Shown here: in pieces, positions 6,285 through 9,676 of the stretch
Layout of the letters: each line of letters begins with the position of its first letter
How positions within the stretch are numbered: the first letter of the stretch is position 1
Assembly (NCBI GenBank): GCA_028874675.1
Contig: JAPPJA010000281.1
Location: 1-9,676, forward strand
Direction of reading: 5' to 3'
DNA: 9,676 nt
DNA from: Chloroflexota bacterium
GTDB taxonomy: Bacteria; Chloroflexota; Dehalococcoidia; Lucifugimonadales; UBA3495
The notes under the pieces: generated by a model
Database searches by the model: none
The model's input: the letters and a program-made list of their open reading frames with translations, nothing else
Told to the model about the DNA's origin: nothing
Made by a program: the position numbers and the translations under genes

Positions 6285-7424
6285 TTAATAGATGCCGGGA
6301 AGAATCCGGTACTTGACCCGTGACCGGTACTCGTTCCACTTTTCCTCGCCGTACTTTTCGGCGCAGTTGGCTTCGTCCACCCGCTGCCGCCAGGTGAACA
6401 GGGAAGTGATGAAGACAAAGTAGGTCCAGGCCCAGGGGTTGGCAAAGTAGCCGAAGACCAGCCCGATGGAGAAGGAAAGGAAGCCCTCGCCCAGGTAGTT
6501 GAAGTGGCGGGCAGCTCCCCACAGGCCGCTGCAGAGAATCTTGCGCTCGCCGGCCTCGATGTATCTGGGCTCCATAAACCCCAGGAACTTGCGTTCGGGC
6601 CACCGCTTGAAGGTGTATTTCTGCATATTGGCGCCCCGGGAAATTCCCCAGCCGGTGAGGAAAAGCGCAGCCGCGCCGATGAGCCAGACATACGTCCACG
6701 CCGTGGAAAACCCGGGATTGGGGTAGGCGGCCATGCCCCACAGGGGCAGGATGTAGATCCACCCGTAAATAACCAGCCTGCCCCATATCAGCTTGAAGCC
6801 CAGGTGTTCGTGGATCAGGGCGTAGGTATATAGCTGGACTCGTTCGAAGATGAAGTAGTCCACCACGTAGAAGGTGAAAAAGGCCGCGTACAGGAAAACA
6901 CCGGGATTAAAGTCGGCGCCAAACCTGTCGTAGTGATAAGCGGCCCCGGAAAGGGCGTTGAGGGACAGCATAGTCCCGCCGACCACGTACAGGTACATCT
7001 TCACGTCGAAGCGCCCTTTAAGGAAGGGCAGTTCCAGGGCCCGTCCGTCCCAAAAGGCCACAAAGGGGTTCCTGATTCTCCCCGGAGGCTGGCTGAGCAA
7101 AGCGTACAGGGAGAATATGAGGCAAAAGACCGTCCCGCCGGCAATGGCGTACATGGCGGACCTGTAGAACCAGTCCCGGGGCATTCCCGTCAGTTCGAAG
7201 GCCCACACCGCCAGGGCGATGATATAGACCAGGAGGCCGTTCAGGCGGTAGCTGCGCGGCTCGCCCGTTTCCGGATTGACCACATACCCGGTGACCCGCC
7301 GGGCCGGCAGGATGATCTGGGCCAGGAAGAAGGCGACGAATATGGCCAGGGGAGTAAAAAAGCCGGCTATTGCTTCCGTGCCGGAAAGCTGGAAAAGGTG
7401 ACTGATGCCAAGCCATTCAATCAT
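6285..7424 (-). CDS. ERG4/ERG24 (sterol C14/C24 reductase) family integral membrane protein
   Basis: The product (379 residues) is a polytopic inner-membrane protein of the ERG4/ERG24 family, whose characterised members use NADPH to reduce a sterol ring or side-chain double bond. I count about nine hydrophobic segments (around 20-38, 62-79, 90-110, 142-160, 175-193, 214-231, 240-258, 314-328, 330-345). The family's C-terminal hallmark is clear: RHFNYLGEG (306-314), then RQRVDEANCAEKYGEEKWNEY (346-366) and the ending VKYRILPGIY (370-379), matching the NADPH-binding pattern RHxNYxGE...R..DE..C..KYG..W..Y...V.YRIxPxIY. It starts at an ATG with AGGGGGGTG about 8 nt upstream (7432-7440). It is a lone gene; no squalene, cyclase or demethylase genes accompany it, so the true substrate could be a sterol, hopanoid, carotenoid or imported steroid. 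Function within the family is not determined. Confidence 0.88.
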   Translation of the reverse strand: MIEWLGISHLFQLSGTEAIAGFFTPLAIFVAFFLAQIILPARRVTGYVVNPETGEPRSYRLNGLLVYIIALAVWAFELTGMPRDWFYRSAMYAIAGGTVFCLIFSLYALLSQPPGRIRNPFVAFWDGRALELPFLKGRFDVKMYLYVVGGTMLSLNALSGAAYHYDRFGADFNPGVFLYAAFFTFYVVDYFIFERVQLYTYALIHEHLGFKLIWGRLVIYGWIYILPLWGMAAYPNPGFSTAWTYVWLIGAAALFLTGWGISRGANMQKYTFKRWPERKFLGFMEPRYIEAGERKILCSGLWGAARHFNYLGEGFLSFSIGLVFGYFANPWAWTYFVFITSLFTWRQRVDEANCAEKYGEEKWNEYRSRVKYRILPGIY

Positions 7425-7456
7425 GAGTCTTCACCCCCCTTGCTGATTTCCCATCA

Positions 7457-7485
7457 ATTATGGATACACGCGCCAAAGCGGTCAA
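7457..7485 (-). promoter_or_regulatory. Sigma70-type promoter for the ERG4/ERG24-family gene
   Basis: On the minus strand TTGACC (7480-7485, 5/6 to consensus) and CATAAT (7457-7462, 5/6) are 17 bp apart. Transcription would start near 7450, giving a leader of about 26 nt that contains the purine-rich SD AGGGGGGTG. This is the best-formed promoter in the window. Confidence 0.6.
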
Positions 7486-7535
7486 TTGCGCCGGAAATTT
7501 GCCGGTAAGGGGAGCGCCAGGTACGGTTAGTGAGC

Positions 7536-7574
7536 GGTTGAAGGAGAAGAACGCTATTTCAGGTTGAAGGAGAA
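7536..7574 (+). repeat. 13-bp direct repeat GGTTGAAGGAGAA, two copies
   Basis: GGTTGAAGGAGAA occurs at 7536-7548 and exactly again at 7562-7574, a period of 26 bp. The repeat resembles a strong ribosome-binding site, but neither copy is followed by a convincing gene: the second runs into an ATG at 7574 with almost no spacing. It may be a protein-binding pair or the remnant of a duplicated translation start. Confidence 0.5.
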
Positions 7575-7817
7575 TGAATAAACCTTCACCTTTGTCCGCT
7601 ACAGGACAATGGCCGGCGTCCGGCGGATGCGGCGAGACGCCTCAGACCGGCGCGGCAGCCTGGGCGCCACCGCCCCGGCGCAGCAGGGAGCGGTAATTGC
7701 GTCCGATCCGGGTGGTTGGCTGGTGGATCGGCAGTATAAGCCCGGGGCAGGTACCGTCAGCTAACCGCCCCTGCCGGTAACGCGAATGCCTGGAAGGGTA
7801 CACTCCTGGCGACAATC

Positions 7818-7877
7818 TCCCGATCCCCTGGTCGGGAAGAGTTGGCCCGCAAACCTGGCGGTATTCCCCGCCGCCAG
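7818..7877 (+). other. Two consecutive hairpins upstream of the aminotransferase promoter
   Basis: TCCCGA (7818-7823) pairs with TCGGGA (7832-7837) across an 8-nt loop, and CTGGCGG (7855-7861) pairs with CCGCCAG (7871-7877) across a 9-nt loop. Both stems are perfect. They end just before the candidate promoter at 7880, so they would be in the message only if transcription begins further upstream. They match no RNA family I know, and GC-rich sequence makes short stems common. Confidence 0.3.
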
Positions 7878-7879
7878 CG

Positions 7880-7908
7880 GTGACATGGACCCTTTGTTTG
7901 GGTTAAAT
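7880..7908 (+). promoter_or_regulatory. Candidate promoter for the HemL-like aminotransferase
   Basis: GTGACA (7880-7885, 5/6 to TTGACA) and TTAAAT (7903-7908, 4/6 to TATAAT) are spaced by 17 bp, in a locally A/T-rich patch (7891-7909). Transcription would begin near 7915 and give a leader of about 80 nt. The -10 box is imperfect, so the call is moderate. Confidence 0.4.
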
Positions 7909-7997
7909 TGGTGGCGCACAGGTGGGTCAGTATCAAGTAACCATTCCGCTGTTCCGGGTCAGTCGCTGGGCCGGGGCCGGAATTGCAGGAGGAGATC

Positions 7998-9335
7998 ATG
8001 CCAGAGACGATCCGGGATGAGTACATCAGGAAAAACCCCCGCTCGGCAGAACTTTATCCCAGGTTCAGGGAGCTTTTTCCCTCGGGCGGCGCCGGCCATG
8101 ACGGCTATGTGGCGGCGCCCTTTCCCATCACCATTGAACGCGGGCAGGGGCCCCGCAAGTGGGACGTGGACGGCAACGAGTACATTGACTACGGTCTGGG
8201 CTCCGCGTCGTTGCTGCTGGGGCACGCCCACCCCGAGGTGGTGGAAGCGCTGACCCGGGCCGCGCCCATCGGGTCCCACTTTGGCGCGCCGGTGGAGTCC
8301 ATGCTGGAATGGGGAGAAAGGGTCTGCAACCTGATCCCCTGCGCCGACAAGGTGCGGTTTGTCGCGTCGGGCGCCGAGTCCACCATGCTGGCCATGCGCA
8401 TCGCCCGGGCCTACACGGGCAAGGAGAAGATAATCCGGTGGGAGTCCCACTACCACGGGTGGCACGACTACGTTATGCCCGGCAACCTGCCGCCCTTCGA
8501 TTCTCCGGCGTCCCTGGGCATACCCCAGGGAGCGGTGGACTCGGTTATGGTCCTGCCTCCGGACCTGAATGTGCTGGAGGACGCCCTGGCCAGCAACGGC
8601 GATATTGCCGGGGTGATAACCGAGGGTTCCGGCGCCTCCTACGGCACGGTGCCCCGGCAGGAAGGTTTCGTGGAAGGCGTGAGGGAACTGACCCGCAAGT
8701 ACGGCGTGGTTATGATCCTGGACGAGGTGATCACCGGCTTCCGGTGGAGCCCGGGTGGACTGCAGGAATGGCTGGGCATTGAACCGGACCTGTGTACCCT
8801 GGCCAAGATCCTGACCGGCGGTCTTCCCGGCGGCGCGGTGGCCGGACGGGAGGAGGTGATGCAGGTGATGGTGCAGACGGGCGACCGGCAGCATGACCGC
8901 TACCAGCGGGTACTGCACGGCGGCACCTTCAACGCCAACCCCTATTGTGCCGCCACGGGCAACGCAGCCCTGCGCATCGCCGCCACCGGCGAAATGCAGG
9001 CCCAGGCGGACCGCATGGCTGAACGGCTGCGGGTTGGTCTGCGCCGGATAATAGACCGCCACGAGATAGCCGCCTCAGTGTACGGGGAGTCGTCCACCTT
9101 CCACCTCTATTTTGGCGGGCGTTCCATCGAGGGGCTCGACGCCAACACCCTCAAGAACGCGCCCCCGGACGTGCAGACCGCCTTCCGGCAGGCCCTTCAG
9201 GTTCGGGGCGTGGACCTGATGTCCCGCACCAGCGGCGTCCTGTCCGGCGTCCACACCGAGGCCGACATTGACGCCAGCCTGGAAGCCTTCGACGGCGCCT
9301 TCAGGGCCATGATTGACGAGGGGATTGTCGGTTAG
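7998..9335 (+). CDS. Class III aminotransferase, glutamate-1-semialdehyde aminomutase (HemL)-like
   Basis: The product (445 residues) is a cytosolic fold-type I, PLP-dependent enzyme of the class III aminotransferases, nearest to glutamate-1-semialdehyde 2,1-aminomutase. Seen: WDVDGNEYIDYGLGSASLLLGHAHP (55-79), the HemL-like FGAP (95-98), the phosphate-binding SGAEST (124-129), YHGWHD (152-157), Asp242 in LDEVITGFR (binds the pyridine nitrogen), Lys270 in LAKILTGGLPGGAVAG (forms the Schiff base), and HGGTFNANP (307-315). Authentic HemL usually reads SGTEA, YHGH, GGGLPVGAYGG and GTLSGNP at these places, so I expect a HemL-like paralogue with another amino substrate rather than the tetrapyrrole enzyme. 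I choose the ATG at 7998 over an in-frame TTG at 7983 because AGGAGGAG (7987-7994) lies between them at ideal spacing. It stands alone, divergent from the ERG4/ERG24-family gene. Confidence 0.92.
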   Translation: MPETIRDEYIRKNPRSAELYPRFRELFPSGGAGHDGYVAAPFPITIERGQGPRKWDVDGNEYIDYGLGSASLLLGHAHPEVVEALTRAAPIGSHFGAPVESMLEWGERVCNLIPCADKVRFVASGAESTMLAMRIARAYTGKEKIIRWESHYHGWHDYVMPGNLPPFDSPASLGIPQGAVDSVMVLPPDLNVLEDALASNGDIAGVITEGSGASYGTVPRQEGFVEGVRELTRKYGVVMILDEVITGFRWSPGGLQEWLGIEPDLCTLAKILTGGLPGGAVAGREEVMQVMVQTGDRQHDRYQRVLHGGTFNANPYCAATGNAALRIAATGEMQAQADRMAERLRVGLRRIIDRHEIAASVYGESSTFHLYFGGRSIEGLDANTLKNAPPDVQTAFRQALQVRGVDLMSRTSGVLSGVHTEADIDASLEAFDGAFRAMIDEGIVG

Positions 9336-9455
9336 CGGGAACAGGTCGGTACCGTTGGTTTTAGGCCCTCCTGCGAGGACGGCGCGGCGGCGAAGAGACT
9401 CGACCGTGCGGGGCGCGTCCAGTGTTAGTCCGGGACATGACGGCAAGGCCAGGGG

Positions 9456-9481
9456 AAGGGGCGGCTCACCGGCCGCCCCTT
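9456..9481. terminator. GC-rich hairpin after the aminotransferase, probable terminator
   Basis: AAGGGGCGGC (9456-9465) and GCCGCCCCTT (9472-9481) form a perfect 10-bp stem with a 6-nt loop TCACCG. It lies about 120 nt beyond the aminotransferase stop codon. Only two T residues follow, so it is not a canonical intrinsic terminator, but its stability and place suggest termination or 3'-end protection. Confidence 0.5.
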
Positions 9482-9529
9482 GCGGCAACACCGTCGCCGG
9501 ACAGGTAATGCTATCTGGACGGTGGGGTT

Positions 9530-9592
9530 GTAGGTGGTGTCGCCAAATTGGCTCGTCATGCTTGAAACAGGGGGAATCTTGGCTACAGCCGG
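9530..9592 (+). mobile_element. MITE-like dispersed repeat, copy C (left part, cut by window end)
   Basis: Bases 9530-9592 align without gaps to the reverse complement of 5348-5410, with 41 of 63 identical by hand count (65%). Conserved blocks are GTGTCG-CAA, CGTCAT and GGAATCTTG-CT-CAGCC. The terminal repeat core TCGCCAAATT (9540-9549) is identical to the inverted end of copy A (66-75). The second internal hairpin is degenerate here. The alignment stops where poly-G begins, so the right part of the element is missing. It lies downstream of the HemL-like gene. Confidence 0.65.
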
Positions 9593-9676
9593 GGGGGGGG
9601 GGGCGCCGGGGGGGGGGCGAGGAGAGGGATGGGGGGGGAGAGAAATTTTATATTTTTAAGAAAAACACAAAAAAAA
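9593..9676. other. Poly-G and A/T tail, probable sequencing or assembly artefact
   Basis: The G runs (9591-9603, 9608-9617, and 8 G at 9631-9638) and a final A/T-rich stretch ending in eight A differ completely from the balanced GC-rich sequence before. Poly-G is the usual product of signal loss in two-colour Illumina chemistry. I would trim it from the contig. Confidence 0.8.

Larger units (their letters stand above)
7425..7997. other. Divergent intergenic region (573 bp)
   Basis: This is the largest gap in the window, between two divergent genes. It holds the promoter of the ERG4/ERG24-family gene (7457-7485), a 13-bp direct repeat (7536-7548 and 7562-7574), two hairpins (7818-7837 and 7855-7877) and a candidate promoter (7880-7908) for the aminotransferase. 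No convincing protein is encoded: the one small frame with an ATG (7574-7696, 40 codons) has its purine-rich box only 1 nt from the ATG. I recognise no riboswitch, tRNA or known RNA family. Confidence 0.6.
9336..9676. other. Gene-free right end of the window
   Basis: No gene is visible after the aminotransferase stop. The stretch holds a GC hairpin (9456-9481), the left part of repeat copy C (9530-9592), and an artefact-like poly-G/A-rich tail (9593-9676). The piece 9336-9455 shows nothing I can interpret. Confidence 0.6.

Noticed and set aside
7574..7696. Small frame of 40 codons with AAGGAG before its ATG
   Set aside because: The purine-rich box ends 1 nt from the ATG, too close for initiation, and the product (Pro, Ala and Arg-rich) resembles nothing.
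7959..9062. 367-codon minus-strand frame opposite the HemL-like gene
   Set aside because: It is antisense to a well-supported enzyme with PLP motifs, and its translation is low-complexity His/Gly/Gln-rich sequence.
9593..9676. G-quadruplex or telomere-like structure from the G runs
   Set aside because: The runs are homopolymeric, at the very end of the sequence and followed by poly-A-like tail; sequencing artefact is the simpler explanation.

Overview
The window looks like a bacterial contig, complete to both ends. It is GC-rich with dense short intergenic gaps, SD-led genes and several dispersed palindromic repeats. The gene mix (a double-FtsX ABC exporter, a HemL-like aminotransferase, an ERG4/ERG24 reductase, a VapBC pair and aldo/keto reductase) and the repeat style suggest an uncultured environmental lineage. 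Chloroflexota (SAR202/Dehalococcoidia-like) is my best guess, from general resemblance only; no phylogenetic marker is present.

Layout, left to right. Positions 1-85 are the right part of a dispersed repeat element (copy A). A minus-strand aldo/keto reductase follows (95-1051). A 424-bp divergent spacer holds a perfect 28-bp palindrome and an extended -10 promoter that leads into a two-gene plus-strand operon: an ABC ATPase (1476-2186) and a 1011-residue double-FtsX permease (2193-5228). Next, between convergent genes, is a complete 140-bp MITE-like copy of the repeat (copy B, 5271-5410). A minus-strand vapB-vapC pair follows (antitoxin 5814-6050, toxin 5416-5817), with a promoter that predicts a leaderless transcript. 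A minus-strand ERG4/ERG24 sterol-reductase-family membrane protein (6285-7424) has a good sigma70-type promoter. A 573-bp spacer separates it from a plus-strand HemL-like class III aminotransferase (7998-9335). After a strong GC hairpin comes the left part of a third repeat copy (copy C, 9530-9592). The last ~84 bases are poly-G and A/T-rich tail and look like sequencing artefact, not genome.

The only clear functional units are the ABC exporter pair and the toxin-antitoxin pair; the other genes are single transcription units with no shared pathway visible. The best non-gene signal is the repeat family. Its three copies align without gaps, have covarying terminal inverted repeats, carry one or two internal hairpins and lie at the 3' ends of genes. 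Copies A and C sit at the two window ends and would join into exactly one 140-bp element like copy B. I see no novel defence or metabolic system. The repeat element and the Asp-to-Asn change in the VapC active site are the items most worth checking.
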